64,000 bases of DNA from Pseudarthrobacter sp. NBSH8 (GCF_014217545.1 NZ_CP043178.1:2790001-2854000); one strand, 5' to 3'. Shown: positions 27,707-37,888, numbered from the stretch's first letter. Program-made: numbers and translations. Notes: generated from the letters alone by a model not told the origin.

Positions 27707-27934
27707 ATCATTCATTCATCAAACTTTCAGGACTAAATATATTCGTTCGTATATTCGACAAACGACCCCTCCAAGCAAAACTTTATTCTCCCGAAAGCGC
27801 CGAAAGCCCAGAATGAGAAGATTAAGTTCAGCGGTAATCCCGCCCCGGCCGGCAGTTGGGAGCAAGGCGCCAGACGCCACACGCGCAGCCTCAGGCCCGG
27901 TTGAACCTATGACTCTGATGAAAGTGACTTTCCC
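27707..27934. promoter_or_regulatory. A/T-rich control region upstream of the amino-acid ABC operon
   Basis: No gene is seen between the terminator and 27935. The first 100 bases are strikingly A/T-rich for this genome. They contain the direct repeat TATATTCG at 27738-27745 and 27750-27757, exactly 12 bases apart, which is a plausible regulator site. The remainder returns to normal composition. I cannot assign a promoter with confidence. Confidence 0.4.
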
Positions 27935-28870
27935 ATGAAGACCAATGCCATGAAATGGCTGACCAGCGTTCCCGTCGCGGTTGCCTTGGCCCTCTCGCTG
28001 GCCGCCTGCGGCACGGGGACCGCCCAGCCTAGCGGCACGCCCACCGACGCCCTCGCCGGCAGCGACCAGCAGACGCTGGACAAGTACACCACCGCCGATG
28101 TCACCCCGCTGGACCAGATCGACAAGACCAAGCTGGGCCTTAACACCGAAGGCAAGCTGGAGGTTGGTACGCTCTCCGACGCGCCACCGAACATCTTCAT
28201 CGACCCCGCCGGAAAGTTCACCGGCTACGATAACGAGCTGCTGCGCGCCGTTGCCGGCAAGCTGGGCCTCGAAGTTGAATTCGTGGCCACCGATTTCTCG
28301 GCGCTGCTCTCGCAGGTACAGACCAAGCAGTTCGATCTGGGATCGTCCTCGATCTCCACCACTGAAGCCCGCCGCGCCAACGTGGGCTTCACCAACGGCT
28401 ACGACTTCGGCTTCATGGCCGTCGTGGCCAAGACCGACAGCAACGTCAAGGGTTTCGCAGACCTGGACGCTAATGCCCGTATCGGCGTCGTTCAGGGCAC
28501 TGTCCAGGACGACTACGTCACCAACACCCTGAAGCTTGAGCCGGTCCGCTTCAAGGACTACGCCACCGTGTACGCCAATGTGCGCAACGGCCAGATCGAT
28601 GCCTGGGTGGCACCCTCGCAGCAGGCCACCGGCCAGGTGAAGGAAGGCGACGGAACTGTCATCGCCGAGTCTGTTGTGAACACGCAGAACTTCACCGCCT
28701 ACGCCGTGAACAAGGACAACAAGGCCCTGATCGATGCTTTAAACTCCGGCCTTGACGCCGTAATTGCTGACGGGACCTGGGCCAAGCTGACCAAGGAATG
28801 GTACCCGGACCGCGAAACCCCCGCCGACTGGAAGCCGGGAAGCAAAGCTGCTCCGGCTCCCAAGAGCTGA
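27935..28870 (+). CDS. Amino-acid ABC transporter substrate-binding lipoprotein
   Basis: 311 residues. A signal peptide with lipobox LAAC makes it a lipoprotein on the outer face of the membrane. The mature part is a family 3 periplasmic-binding fold, with PPNIFIDPAGKFTGYDNELL and the later hinge region (NARIGVVQGTVQDDYV). This family usually binds polar amino acids or their derivatives; the exact ligand cannot be read from sequence. The permease and ATPase genes follow at once, with an 18-base gap and then a 4-base overlap. A later in-frame ATG at 27950 is possible. Confidence 0.9.
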   Translation: MKTNAMKWLTSVPVAVALALSLAACGTGTAQPSGTPTDALAGSDQQTLDKYTTADVTPLDQIDKTKLGLNTEGKLEVGTLSDAPPNIFIDPAGKFTGYDNELLRAVAGKLGLEVEFVATDFSALLSQVQTKQFDLGSSSISTTEARRANVGFTNGYDFGFMAVVAKTDSNVKGFADLDANARIGVVQGTVQDDYVTNTLKLEPVRFKDYATVYANVRNGQIDAWVAPSQQATGQVKEGDGTVIAESVVNTQNFTAYAVNKDNKALIDALNSGLDAVIADGTWAKLTKEWYPDRETPADWKPGSKAAPAPKS

Positions 28871-28887
28871 TCTGGGCTTAACCGCTT

Positions 28888-29652
28888 ATGGATCTCCTGG
28901 ACCAGCTGGGTGAAACGTTCCTCAACTGGGAGGAAATGGCGAAAGTCGTTCCCTCCCTTCTCACGGTGGGCTTGCCCAACACCCTGATCCTGGCCTTGGC
29001 ATCGGGCATCCTCGGCTCCTTGCTGGGGCTTCTGCTCGCACTCATGGGTATTTCCCGGAATCCGGTGGCCCGCTGGGCAGCCCGGATCTACACCGACCTG
29101 TTCCGCGGCCTGCCCGCCATCCTGGTGATTCTGGTGATCGGCATTGGGCTGAGCCCCATTGCCCGGGAACTCACGGGTAACCGGAATCCGTATCCGCTCG
29201 GGATCCTCGCGCTGACCCTGATCGCCGGCGCATACATCGGTGAGATCTTCCGTTCCGGTATCCAGAGCGTGGAGAAGGGCCAGCTGGAGGCTTCCCGTGC
29301 CCTGGGATTCAGCTACGGAAAGTCAATGCGCCTGGTGGTGGTGCCGCAGGGCATCCGGCGTGTGCTGCCTGCCCTGGTGAACCAGTTCATCTCGTTGTTG
29401 AAGGATTCCTCCCTGGTGTTCGTGCTGGGCCTGGCTGCCTCCGACCGGGAGATATTCCGGATCGGTAACGATGCGATGGCCAACACGGGGAACCTTTCGC
29501 CGCTGGTGGCTGCCGGCGTTCTGTATTTGATCCTGACTGTGCCGCTGACCCACTTCGTGAACTTCATCGACAACCGGCTCCGTACCGGCCGGCCGGAGAA
29601 GAAGGAACCGGACGAGCTCGCGGCACCTATCGGCAAGGGGGCACAGGCATGA
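28888..29652 (+). CDS. Amino-acid ABC transporter permease
   Basis: 254 residues with about five membrane segments. The EAA-type loop that contacts the ATPase is present ([25 protein letters not shown]). It belongs to the HisM/GlnP group of polar amino-acid permeases. Only one permease is encoded, so it probably works as a homodimer. The 3' end overlaps the ATPase gene by 4 bases. Confidence 0.92.
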   Translation: MDLLDQLGETFLNWEEMAKVVPSLLTVGLPNTLILALASGILGSLLGLLLALMGISRNPVARWAARIYTDLFRGLPAILVILVIGIGLSPIARELTGNRNPYPLGILALTLIAGAYIGEIFRSGIQSVEKGQLEASRALGFSYGKSMRLVVVPQGIRRVLPALVNQFISLLKDSSLVFVLGLAASDREIFRIGNDAMANTGNLSPLVAAGVLYLILTVPLTHFVNFIDNRLRTGRPEKKEPDELAAPIGKGAQA

Positions 29653-30386
29653 CCGACTTTACTTCCGGAACCCTGACCGGCAAGAACCTGCACCTTTCGT
29701 TCGGGCACAACCATGTGCTCCGCGGCATCGACCTCCACGTGGAGAAGGGCACCACCGCTTCGGTCATTGGTCCATCCGGCTCCGGCAAGTCGACGCTGCT
29801 GCGGGTCATGAACCGGCTGATCGAACCGGACCAGGGCGACATCCTGCTGGACGGCCGGTCAGTCCTGAAGGACAACCCGGACGAGCTGCGACAGCGGATC
29901 GGCATGGTGTTCCAGCAGTTCAACCTGTTCCCGCACAAGACCGTGCTGGACAACGTCTCGCTCGCGCTGCGCAAACTCCGGAAGCTACCGAAGGACCAGG
30001 CACATGCCGAGGCTCTTGAGCAGCTGGACCTGGTGGGCCTCAAGCACAAAGCCGATGCCCGTCCGGCCAACCTTTCCGGCGGCCAGCAGCAGCGTGTGGC
30101 GATCGCTCGTGCGCTGGCCATGAAGCCTGAAGTGATGTTCTTCGACGAGGCCACTTCCGCCCTGGACCCCGAGCTTGTCAAGGGTGTCCTGTCGCTGATG
30201 GCAGACCTGGCCAAGGGCGGCATGACCATGGTGGTGGTGACCCACGAAATGGGCTTCTCCCGCAACGTCTCGGACACTGTGACGTTTATGGATGCCGGCG
30301 TGGTGGTGGAATCGGGTCCGCCCGAACAGATCTTCACCTCCCCGGCCACGGACCGGCTGAAGGGCTTCCTCTCAGACGTCCTCTAG
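29649..30386 (+). CDS. Amino-acid ABC transporter ATP-binding protein
   Basis: 245 residues with all nucleotide-binding motifs: Walker [11 protein letters not shown]-loop [11 protein letters not shown], signature LSGGQQQR, Walker [13 protein letters not shown] and the switch His in VVVTHEMGF. It belongs to the GlnQ/HisP class and powers uptake through the neighbouring permease. It is the last gene of the operon and is followed by a strong hairpin. Confidence 0.95.
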   Translation: MTDFTSGTLTGKNLHLSFGHNHVLRGIDLHVEKGTTASVIGPSGSGKSTLLRVMNRLIEPDQGDILLDGRSVLKDNPDELRQRIGMVFQQFNLFPHKTVLDNVSLALRKLRKLPKDQAHAEALEQLDLVGLKHKADARPANLSGGQQQRVAIARALAMKPEVMFFDEATSALDPELVKGVLSLMADLAKGGMTMVVVTHEMGFSRNVSDTVTFMDAGVVVESGPPEQIFTSPATDRLKGFLSDVL

Positions 30387-30394
30387 CGCCAACA

Positions 30395-30463
30395 GAAATC
30401 CCCGCCTCCCGGACGTTTCCCCCCTCGCATGGAGAGGGGATTCGTCCGCGAGGCGGGGATTTC
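30395..30463. terminator. Bidirectional terminator between the ABC operon and hemL
   Basis: A 14-bp perfect outer stem (30395-30408 with 30450-30463) encloses further pairing, including CCCCTC/GAGGGG. It carries A and T runs on opposite sides, so it can serve the convergent ABC operon and heme operon. Confidence 0.85.
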
Positions 30464-30486
30464 CGGTTTAAGGAACGACGCCGGAG

Positions 30487-31806
30487 CTAGCGTTGCGCTG
30501 CTGCTGCTGCCTTCGCGGCGGCCGGGAGAGCGTCAAAGATCCGGTTCATCGCACCGTCGTCGTGGGCTGCCGACAGGAACCACGCCTCGAATACCGACGG
30601 CGGCAGGTAAACGCCGGATTCCAGCATGGAGTGGAAGAACGGCGCGTACCGGAAGGTTTCCTGGGCCTGGGCGTCAGCGTAGTTGTGGACGCCGTTGGCG
30701 GACGTGCCGAACGCCACCGAGAACAGGTTTCCGGCGAACTGGATCGAGTGGTCCACGCCGGCACCATCCAGGGCCTCGGACAGCGCAGAGGCGAGTTCCA
30801 ACGAGCGGGCGTCCACAAACGAATAGACGTCGCGGGTGGCGTGCGTCAGGGTGGCCACGCCGGCTGCCATGGCCACCGGGTTCCCGGAGAGCGTGCCCGC
30901 CTGGTACACCGGGCCCAGGGGCGCGAGGTGGTCCATAACGTCGGCACGCCCGCCGAGGGCCGCCGTCGGCATTCCGCCGCCGATGACCTTTCCGAAGGTG
31001 AGCAGGTCTGGGGACCACGGGTCCGCTGCGTCAGGAGCGCCGCCGGTGAGCCCCCAGTAGCCGGAGTAGCCGGTGCGGAAGCCGGTGAGTACTTCGTCCA
31101 GGATGAGCAGGGCACCGTGCTCGCGGGTGATGCGGGACAGCCCCAGGTTGAAGCCCTCCCCCGGCGTCACCACGCCCATGTTGGCGGGGGCGGCTTCGGT
31201 GATGACGGCCGCGATGTTCGGCCCGTGCGCGGCAAAGGCGGCTTCGACGGCAGCGAGGTCGTTGTAGGGCAGGACCAGCGTTTCGGCGGCAGTGGCTTCG
31301 GTGACGCCGGCCGAGCCCGGCAGCGCCAGGGTGGCAACGCCGGATCCTGCAGCGGCAAGCAGCCCGTCCAGGTGGCCGTGGTAGCAGCCGGCGAACTTGA
31401 TGATGAGGTTCCGGCCGGTGAAGCCGCGGGCCAGCCGGACTGCCGTCATGGTGGCTTCGGTGCCGGTGGAGACCATGCGGACGCGTTCGGCGGCCGGCAC
31501 GCGCTCCTGGACGATGGCAGCCAGGTTGGCCTCGTCCGGGGTGGACGCGCCGAAGGAGAGGCCGCGGTCAACCGCCGCATGGACGGCCTCCAGGACGGCC
31601 GGGTGGGCGTGTCCCAGCAGCGCCGGGCCCCAGGAGCAGACCAGGTCAACGTATTCCTTACCGTCGGCATCGGTCAGGTATGGACCCTTGGCCGACACCA
31701 TAAACCGCGGGGTTCCGCCCACCGAGCCGAAGGCACGGACGGGTGAATTGACGCCGCCGGGCATCAGGGTCTGGGCACGGGCGAAGAGGGCTTCGGAGCG
31801 AGTCAT
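30487..31806 (-). CDS. hemL: Glutamate-1-semialdehyde 2,1-aminomutase
   Basis: 439 residues. A PLP enzyme that converts glutamate-1-semialdehyde to 5-aminolevulinate, the second step from glutamyl-tRNA. The N-terminal block [20 protein letters not shown] is typical. The PLP lysine lies in [19 protein letters not shown]. It is the last gene of the leftward heme operon, 93 bases after the flavin oxidoreductase gene. AAGAAT ending 6 bases before the ATG could be an internal leaderless promoter. Confidence 0.96.
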   Translation of the reverse strand: MTRSEALFARAQTLMPGGVNSPVRAFGSVGGTPRFMVSAKGPYLTDADGKEYVDLVCSWGPALLGHAHPAVLEAVHAAVDRGLSFGASTPDEANLAAIVQERVPAAERVRMVSTGTEATMTAVRLARGFTGRNLIIKFAGCYHGHLDGLLAAAGSGVATLALPGSAGVTEATAAETLVLPYNDLAAVEAAFAAHGPNIAAVITEAAPANMGVVTPGEGFNLGLSRITREHGALLILDEVLTGFRTGYSGYWGLTGGAPDAADPWSPDLLTFGKVIGGGMPTAALGGRADVMDHLAPLGPVYQAGTLSGNPVAMAAGVATLTHATRDVYSFVDARSLELASALSEALDGAGVDHSIQFAGNLFSVAFGTSANGVHNYADAQAQETFRYAPFFHSMLESGVYLPPSVFEAWFLSAAHDDGAMNRIFDALPAAAKAAAAAQR

Positions 31807-31899
31807 GCCCCTATTCTTCCATCCCGTGCAGTGGCATCCGGCGCCGCGCCACCTGCGGGCGCCGGATACAGTGGCCGCCCGATGAAGAGGCTGCCTGCC

Positions 31900-33024
31900 T
31901 CAGCGATCCGCGAACATGTCCGCAAGCTTGTCCGCGACGAGGGGCGCCACCTTGGAACCGAACAGCTCGATGGAACGCACCATCTGCTCGTGGGGCAGCG
32001 TGCCACTGCTGTACTTCATCTCGAAGCGGTCCGCACCGAGGGTGCCCTTGAGCCGGGCTACCTTCGCCGCCACCGTTTCCGGAGAACCAATAAACAGGGC
32101 GCCGTCCTCGTCCGCAGCAGCTTCGTACTCGCCGCGCCCGGCCGGTCCCCAGCCGCGCTCCGCGCCGATCTTGTTGCGGGTGGCGAGCCAATGCGGGTAG
32201 TACTCTTCGAGGGCCTGCTCGTCAGTCTCGGCCACATAGCCGGGCGAGTGCACGGACAGTGCCTGCGGTTCCTTACCGGCTTCGGCCAGGGACCGGCGGT
32301 AGAGGTCGGCGTAGGGGCGGAAGCGCTCGGGCTCGCCGCCGATGATCGCCAGGACCATCGGGTAGCCGTAGGTGGCCGTGCGGACCACGGACTGGGGCGA
32401 GCCGCCCACCCCGATCCAGGTGGGAAGCAGGCGTCCCTCCACATGCGGATAGACCATCTGGCCCCGAAGCGACGCCCGTGTCCGGCCGTCCCAGTTCACC
32501 GGATTCTGGGACCGTACCCGGTCATAGATTTCCAGTTTCTCCTCGAACAGGGCGTCGTAGTCGCCCAGGTCGTAGCCGAAGAGCGGGAAGGACTCGGTGA
32601 ACGAACCCCTGCCCAGGATCACCTCGGCGCGGCCGTTGGACACAGCGTCGAGGGTGGCGAAGCGCTGGAAGACGCGGATGGGATCGTCCGAGCTCAGGAC
32701 CGTGACCGCGCTGCCGAGCCGGATGTTGTCCGTGGCCGTGGCGATGGCTGCCAGCACCACGTCCGGCGCGCTGACGGCGAAGTCCCTGCGGTGGTGCTCC
32801 CCCACGCCGAAGGAGTGGAGTCCGACGGCGTCGGCCACCTTGGCCTGTTCCACCACCTGGCGCAGCACCTCGGCGTGGTGCTTGGGTGCTCCGTCGGCAG
32901 CCAGGTCGACGTCGCCGAAAGTGCTAACACCAAGCAGCATGGTGCTTGCAGGGACGGGGGCCGTGGGGTTGCCCGGGGTTGACGGAGTGGTTACGGAAGG
33001 CTCACTATTTTCATGCATACGCAT
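31900..33024 (-). CDS. LLM-class flavin-dependent oxidoreductase
   Basis: About 374 residues of luciferase-like TIM-barrel sequence, with LLGVSTFGDV, VGEHHRRDFAVSAPDVVLAAIA and LGSAVTVLSSDDPIRVFQRFATLD. The class uses FMNH2 or F420. The sequence LPTWIGVGGSPQSVVRTA suggests the FMN-using YhbW/LuxA-like branch, but cofactor and substrate are unproven. The gene lies inside the heme operon, 37 bases after hemB, although it has no known role in heme synthesis. The start is ambiguous among 33033 (GTG), 33024 and 33018. The first has GGAAG only 4 bases upstream, so I chose 33024. Confidence 0.87.
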   Translation of the reverse strand: MRMHENSEPSVTTPSTPGNPTAPVPASTMLLGVSTFGDVDLAADGAPKHHAEVLRQVVEQAKVADAVGLHSFGVGEHHRRDFAVSAPDVVLAAIATATDNIRLGSAVTVLSSDDPIRVFQRFATLDAVSNGRAEVILGRGSFTESFPLFGYDLGDYDALFEEKLEIYDRVRSQNPVNWDGRTRASLRGQMVYPHVEGRLLPTWIGVGGSPQSVVRTATYGYPMVLAIIGGEPERFRPYADLYRRSLAEAGKEPQALSVHSPGYVAETDEQALEEYYPHWLATRNKIGAERGWGPAGRGEYEAAADEDGALFIGSPETVAAKVARLKGTLGADRFEMKYSSGTLPHEQMVRSIELFGSKVAPLVADKLADMFADR

Positions 33025-33061
33025 ACAAACCACGGAGCTTCCGGAAACATTCCCCGCCGGG

Positions 33062-34042
33062 TCAGGATTCCTTCAGCCAGCCGGCAACTTCTGCGGCCCA
33101 GTAGGTCAGCACTGTGTTGGCGCCCGCCCGTTTGATGCCGAGGATGGATTCCGTGATGGCACCGCGCCGGTCGATCCAACCGTTGGCTGCGGCAGCCTCG
33201 ATCATCGCGTATTCACCCGAGATCTGGTAGGCCGAGACAGGCACGGGGCTCATGGCGGCGACGTCGGCCAGGATATCCAGGTAGCTCATGGCTGGCTTCA
33301 CCATGACCATGTCTGCGCCTTCCTCAAGGTCCAGTTCCACTTCCAGGAGGGCTTCACGGCGGTTGGCGGCGTCCATCTGGTAGGTGCGGCGGTCGCCCTT
33401 GAGCTGCGAATCCACGGCTTCCCGGAACGGGCCGTAGAAGGCGGAAGCGTACTTGGCCGCGTAGGCCAGGATGACGGTGTTTTTGTGGCCGGATTCCTCG
33501 AGTGCCTGCCGGATGACGGCGATCTGGCCATCCATCATGCCGGAGGGTCCCAGCACGTGGGCGCCGGCGTTGGCCTGGGCCACGGCCATCTGGCCGTAGA
33601 TTTCCAGCGTGGCATCGTTGTCCACGTAGCCGTCGGCATCAAGGACGCCGCAGTGGCCGTGGTCGGTGAATTCGTCCAGGCAGACGTCGCCCATGATCAC
33701 CAGGTCATCGCCCACCTCGGCACGGACGTCGCGGATGGCCTTGTTGAGCACGCCGTCCGGGTCCAGCGAGGCGGTGCCGCGGGCATCGCGGACGGCGGGA
33801 ATGCCGAACAGCATGATGCCACCGACGCCCAGTTCCACGGCTTCCGCAGCGGCACGCTTAAGCGACTCGGTAGTGTGCTGCACAACGCCCGGCATGGAGG
33901 AAATGGGAGACGGCTCGCTGAGGCCTTCGCGGATAAACGCGGGCAGGATCAGGTCCGCCGGTGCCAGCCGGTATTCGGCGGTGAGCCGGCGCAGGGCGGG
34001 CGTGGTGCGGAGGCGGCGCGGGCGGTGGTTCGGAAAGCTCAT
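33062..34042 (-). CDS. hemB: Porphobilinogen synthase (delta-aminolevulinate dehydratase)
   Basis: 326 residues. Condenses two 5-aminolevulinate molecules to porphobilinogen. The Schiff-base lysines are in [14 protein letters not shown] and [11 protein letters not shown]. The metal region reads [16 protein letters not shown]; compared with the three-Cys zinc enzymes (CLCEYTSHGHCG) the middle Cys is Asp, an intermediate metal site. The ATG overlaps the hemD stop as ATGA. Confidence 0.96.
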   Translation of the reverse strand: MSFPNHRPRRLRTTPALRRLTAEYRLAPADLILPAFIREGLSEPSPISSMPGVVQHTTESLKRAAAEAVELGVGGIMLFGIPAVRDARGTASLDPDGVLNKAIRDVRAEVGDDLVIMGDVCLDEFTDHGHCGVLDADGYVDNDATLEIYGQMAVAQANAGAHVLGPSGMMDGQIAVIRQALEESGHKNTVILAYAAKYASAFYGPFREAVDSQLKGDRRTYQMDAANRREALLEVELDLEEGADMVMVKPAMSYLDILADVAAMSPVPVSAYQISGEYAMIEAAAANGWIDRRGAITESILGIKRAGANTVLTYWAAEVAGWLKES

Positions 34043-34914
34043 CGGGTGTTCCCTTCGTTGGCGAATACGGTGCCCAGCGCGGCCACTATGCCGTCCGGGG
34101 TGGGGACTTGGGCGGTGGCGGCCACCGGGATGCCGAGGGCCGCAGCCTCCGCCGCAGTCGGGCGCCCGATGGCGATGAAACGGCAGCGGCCCAGCGGCAG
34201 GAGGGTCGCGGCGATGCGGCGGGCAGCGCTCGGCGAGGCGGCCACAACGGCGTCGAGCGTCCCGGCGTCGAGCTCCCTGCGGGTCTGCGACTGACTGAGC
34301 TCGCGGGGAGCGCCAGGGTGGGAGACCCCGACGGCGGACGGCAGTTCCGCCTCCAGGCGGTCTTCCGGACGGGCCGGGTATTGCACGGTGTGATAGGCCA
34401 CAACAGCGGTGACGTCGGCACCCTTGGCTGCCAGGCCATCGCGCAGGGCAGGCGCAGCGATGTCCGCCTGTGGCAACAGCACGCGCGCCGGGACGGCAGT
34501 CCAGAGGTCCACGAGCCCTTCGGCGGACTGGATGTCCACCGGGGCGAGGGCCACGGGGATGCCGGCGGCTTCAAGGATCCGTCGGGAGGACGGGCCGATC
34601 GTGGCCACCCGCGTTCCGGCCGGCACCAGAGCAGCCGGCGTGGTCCTACGCTCGGCCGCCTTTTCCACGAGCATCCGCACCGTGGTGATGCTGCTGACCA
34701 CCAGCCAGTCGAAGCCACCGGCGGCCAGGGTATCCAGGGCGGCATCGAGAGCCGGCTGGTCCGCGGCCCGTTCGAAGTCGATGAGCGGCAGGACCAGCGG
34801 TTCGGCCCCCAGGCTGCCGAGCAGCGCGGCCAGAGGGCCGGCACGGTCTGCGCTCCGGGTGATCAGGACGCGTCGGCCGCCGAAGGTGCCTGTCGGTGCA
34901 TCAGGACGCGGCAA
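34039..34914 (-). CDS. hemD: Uroporphyrinogen-III synthase
   Basis: About 291 residues. Closes hydroxymethylbilane to uroporphyrinogen III with inversion of ring D. The family is poorly conserved; visible landmarks are [20 protein letters not shown] at the N-terminus, [15 protein letters not shown] and the C-terminal [20 protein letters not shown]. The proposed TTG at 34914 overlaps the end of hemC by 14 bases and has GGAG about 10 bases upstream. The frame is open to 35142, but that part is the out-of-frame shadow of hemC. Some actinobacteria fuse HemD to other domains; here it is single. Confidence 0.88.
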   Translation of the reverse strand: MPRPDAPTGTFGGRRVLITRSADRAGPLAALLGSLGAEPLVLPLIDFERAADQPALDAALDTLAAGGFDWLVVSSITTVRMLVEKAAERRTTPAALVPAGTRVATIGPSSRRILEAAGIPVALAPVDIQSAEGLVDLWTAVPARVLLPQADIAAPALRDGLAAKGADVTAVVAYHTVQYPARPEDRLEAELPSAVGVSHPGAPRELSQSQTRRELDAGTLDAVVAASPSAARRIAATLLPLGRCRFIAIGRPTAAEAAALGIPVAATAQVPTPDGIVAALGTVFANEGNTR

Positions 34915-35884
34915 GGTCCGCGATCTCCGCGGCGCCGGCAGCGAGCAGGAGCTCGGCCACCTCGATGCCGAGCAGCGTCGCACCGACTTCGGTGAGGCCG
35001 TCCGTTGCCTTCTTCTCGCGCACAGAGCTGGTGCCGTCCACGGCACACACCGCGGCTTCGAGGTACAGCATGCTGCCCTTGCGGTAGGCGAAGGCACCCA
35101 CGGGGGCGGCACAGCCGGCCTCGAGGCGGGCCAGCACGGCACGCTCGGCGGTCACGGCGAGGCGGGTGTCCTCATCGTTGAGCGCGGCCAACGCCTGCGC
35201 CAAAACACCTTGCGAGCCTTCGGTGGAACCTGCCTTGCGCGGGGCGTCAGCCGTCCGGCATTCGATGGCCAGCGAACCCTGCCCCGGCGCCGGCAGCATC
35301 ACGTCCAGCTCGAAGAATTCACTGATGACGTCCAGGCGGCCGATGCGTTCCAGGCCTGCGGCGGCCAGCACAACGGCGTCGAGGTCCCCTGGTGCGCCTG
35401 CCGCGTTGCCGGGCAGCCCGGGCACGCGGCCCAGTCGCGTATCCACGTTGCCGCGGATGTCCTGCACGTCCAGGTCAGGCCGGGCGGCCCGCAGCTGCGC
35501 AGCGCGGCGGGGCGAGCCTGTGCCCACCTTTGCGCCCTGAGGGAGATCTGCCAGCTTGAGGCCATCGCGTGCGCACAGGGCATCCCGCACGTCGGCACGT
35601 TTGGGTGTTGCGGCGATGGTTAGGCCCAACGCAGCGCCCGTGGGGAGGTCCTTGAGCGAGTGCACAGCAACATCGCAGATGTCCTGCAGCAGTGCATCGC
35701 GCAGCGCCGCGACAAACACCCCGGTGCCGCCCATCTGGGACAGTGATCCTGTCCTGACATCGCCTTCGGTGGTGATGTGCACCAGCTCTACCGGGAAGCC
35801 TCCGACGGCGGCCAGCTGGTCCGCCGTCTGCTGCGTCTGGGTCAGTGCTAGCTTGCTGGCCCTGGTTCCGATCCGTACGGTCAC
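34901..35884 (-). CDS. hemC: Hydroxymethylbilane synthase (porphobilinogen deaminase)
   Basis: 327 residues. Polymerises four porphobilinogens on a dipyrromethane cofactor. The N-terminal signature RIGTRASKLALTQTQ and the conserved SLKDLPT and GTGSPRRAAQL are present. The cofactor-bearing Cys258 is in LEAGCAAPVGA. The GTG start overlaps the ferrochelatase stop as GTGA. Confidence 0.96.
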   Translation of the reverse strand: MTVRIGTRASKLALTQTQQTADQLAAVGGFPVELVHITTEGDVRTGSLSQMGGTGVFVAALRDALLQDICDVAVHSLKDLPTGAALGLTIAATPKRADVRDALCARDGLKLADLPQGAKVGTGSPRRAAQLRAARPDLDVQDIRGNVDTRLGRVPGLPGNAAGAPGDLDAVVLAAAGLERIGRLDVISEFFELDVMLPAPGQGSLAIECRTADAPRKAGSTEGSQGVLAQALAALNDEDTRLAVTAERAVLARLEAGCAAPVGAFAYRKGSMLYLEAAVCAVDGTSSVREKKATDGLTEVGATLLGIEVAELLLAAGAAEIADLAAS

Positions 35885-37146
35885 TGCGTTCCTACTCCCC
35901 CGGCAGCGCCCGCGGACGCGGCCGAATATGCGTCATGTCCGGTGCCGACGGTGGTGTCGGCTCCGGCGATGGTGGGCTTCTCGCCGCGGAAATTGGCGCA
36001 ACAGCCCGGCCTGCAGACGTCATACCACGGGCCCAGTCCAGTCACGGCCGGCCGGTCGCCAATGTTGTTGGCGAGCGTCCGTTCGGAGATGAGGTCAACC
36101 AGGCCGTTCACAAACTTCCGGTGCGTGCCAGGGGTAGGCACACGCGTGGCAGCCAGGCCCAGGTTGCGGCAGGTCTCCAGGGCTTCGGTGTCGAGGTCCC
36201 AGACAACTTCCATGTGGTCGCTGACGAAGCCCAGCGGGACGATGACGATGCCTTTGATGCCCTGGCCCGCCAGGTCGGCGATGGCGTCATTGATGTCAGG
36301 TTCAAGCCACGGGACGTGGGGCGCGCCCGAGCGGGACTGATACACGAGCGACCAGGGAGCGGTCAGGCCTGATTCGGCCTGCACGCGGCTGATGACGGCT
36401 GCGCCGGTGGCCAGGTGCTGGGCAACGTATGCGGAACCTTCCTCGAAATCGCGCGGCTCGTCCCCGGACCGTCCGGCGGCCTCGGCGTCCCGGGTCGGGA
36501 TGGAGTGGGTGGCAAAAAGGATGTGCACGGGGGCGTCCGGCATGCCGGCCGCCGTAAGCTGCGACCGCACGTCCGCGAGCCCGGCGGCGGTGCCTTCCAC
36601 GAAGGGCTCCACGAAGCCCGGGTGGTCGAAGTACTGCCGCACCTTGTCCACCTCAAGCCGGCCATCCAGCCCCGACTCCGTCAGGGCGATGCCGATGTCC
36701 TCGCGGTACTGGCGGCAGCTGGAATAACAGGAGTAGGCACTCGTGGTGACCATCAGCAGTTTGCGGTGGCCGGCGTCGTACGCGTCCTGCAGGGTCTGCG
36801 GAATATAGGGGTTCCAGTTGCGGTTGCCCCACAGCACCGGAAGTTCAATGCCGCGGGCCGAGAGCTCCGCTTCGAGGGCTGCCTTGAGCTCGCGGTTTTG
36901 CTGGTTGATGGGGCTGATGCCGCCGTTGGCCCGATAGTGATGGGAAACCTCTTCGAGCCGCTCGTCCGGGATGCCGCGGCCGCGGGTGACATTGCGCAGG
37001 AAAGGGATAACGTCGTCCTGGCCCTCGGGCCCGCCAAAGGAGGCCAGCAGGACGCCGTCATAGTTTTTGGGCGCCATCCGGCCGGTTTCGGTGACCGGGT
37101 TGATTCCGGTGAGTACGGCGCCCGCCGCGGGCTCGGGCCGGGTCAT
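35881..37146 (-). CDS. cpfC: Coproporphyrin III ferrochelatase
   Basis: 421 residues. Inserts Fe2+ into coproporphyrin III in the Gram-positive heme route. Core blocks are GVLLASFGGPEGQDDVIPFL and LFATHSIPTRD, the latter with the active-site His. Actinobacterial [2Fe-2S] ligands are visible: the CYSSC region and the C-terminal CRPGCCANFRGE. The neighbouring hemQ shows the pathway is coproporphyrin-dependent, so cpfC describes the role better than the older hemH. The first 28 residues and the last 25 are non-conserved. It overlaps hemQ and hemC by 4 bases each. Confidence 0.95.
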   Translation of the reverse strand: MTRPEPAAGAVLTGINPVTETGRMAPKNYDGVLLASFGGPEGQDDVIPFLRNVTRGRGIPDERLEEVSHHYRANGGISPINQQNRELKAALEAELSARGIELPVLWGNRNWNPYIPQTLQDAYDAGHRKLLMVTTSAYSCYSSCRQYREDIGIALTESGLDGRLEVDKVRQYFDHPGFVEPFVEGTAAGLADVRSQLTAAGMPDAPVHILFATHSIPTRDAEAAGRSGDEPRDFEEGSAYVAQHLATGAAVISRVQAESGLTAPWSLVYQSRSGAPHVPWLEPDINDAIADLAGQGIKGIVIVPLGFVSDHMEVVWDLDTEALETCRNLGLAATRVPTPGTHRKFVNGLVDLISERTLANNIGDRPAVTGLGPWYDVCRPGCCANFRGEKPTIAGADTTVGTGHDAYSAASAGAAGGVGTQ

Positions 37147-37844
37147 GCGAGCACCTCAGCGACTTCCACTGCGGTGACGCGGCGGCCGGTGTAGAACGGG
37201 ATTTCCTCCCGTACGTGGTTGCGTGCCTCGGTGGCGCGGAGGTGGCGCATCAGGTCCACGAGGTCCACCAGTTCAGGGGCTTCCAGGCCCAGGATCCACT
37301 CCCAGTCGCCCAGGGCGAAGGAGGATACCGTGTTGGAGATGACCTGCGGGAATTCCCGGCCCAGCATGCCGTGATCGCGCAGCATCTTGCCGCGTTCGTC
37401 GTCGGGGAGGATGTACCACTCATAGGAGCGCACAAACGGGTAGACGCAGAGCCACTCGGCCGGGGCCACACCACGTGAGTAGGCGGGGGTGTGGTTCTTG
37501 GCGAATTCGGCTTCCCGGTGGACGCCCATGGCGGACCAGACAATCTCGGTTCCGGCGAAAAGGGTGCTGCGGCGGATGTCGCGGATGGCCTGCTGCAGCG
37601 CTTCGGGCTTCGGGCCGTGGAGCCAGACCATGACATCGGCGTCAGCGCGCATTGCGGAGACGTCGTAGCTGCCGCGGTGCGTCACGCCGGCCTCGGCCAA
37701 TCGGATCAGCAGGGCATCGAAATCTGCGGCAGCGTCAGCGCTGCGCACGAGTTCCTCGGACCGCTTGAAAACAGTCCAGAGAGTAAAGAACTGCTCGGCT
37801 GATTCTTCGGTTTTAGTGACAGATTCGGCAGAAGTGTGGCTCAT
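37143..37844 (-). CDS. hemQ: Coproheme decarboxylase (HemQ/ChdC)
   Basis: 233 residues. Peroxide-dependent decarboxylation of coproheme to heme b, the last step of the coproporphyrin route. The catalytic Tyr is Tyr135 in YPFVRSYEWYILP and the proximal His is probably His158 in LRDHGMLGRE. It is the first gene of a seven-gene leftward operon. The ATG is 7 bases after a CAAACT -10 candidate, with a poorly spaced AAGGGG further up. A perfect palindrome lies just upstream of the -35 hexamer. Confidence 0.95.
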   Translation of the reverse strand: MSHTSAESVTKTEESAEQFFTLWTVFKRSEELVRSADAAADFDALLIRLAEAGVTHRGSYDVSAMRADADVMVWLHGPKPEALQQAIRDIRRSTLFAGTEIVWSAMGVHREAEFAKNHTPAYSRGVAPAEWLCVYPFVRSYEWYILPDDERGKMLRDHGMLGREFPQVISNTVSSFALGDWEWILGLEAPELVDLVDLMRHLRATEARNHVREEIPFYTGRRVTAVEVAEVLA

Positions 37845-37851
37845 GGTTACC

Positions 37852-37881
37852 AGTTTGCCCCTTCCCTACCGCCAAGTCGAA
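37852..37881 (-). promoter_or_regulatory. Heme operon promoter
   Basis: On the minus strand TTCGAC (37876-37881), an 18-base spacer and CAAACT (37852-37857), ending 7 bases before the hemQ ATG. The -10 is imperfect, so confidence is moderate. Confidence 0.5.
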
Positions 37882-37888
37882 ACCGGCG

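Noticed and set aside
30429..30938. 169-codon plus-strand frame after the ABC operon
   Set aside because: Starts inside the bidirectional terminator and lies antisense to hemL; Arg/Pro-rich shadow.
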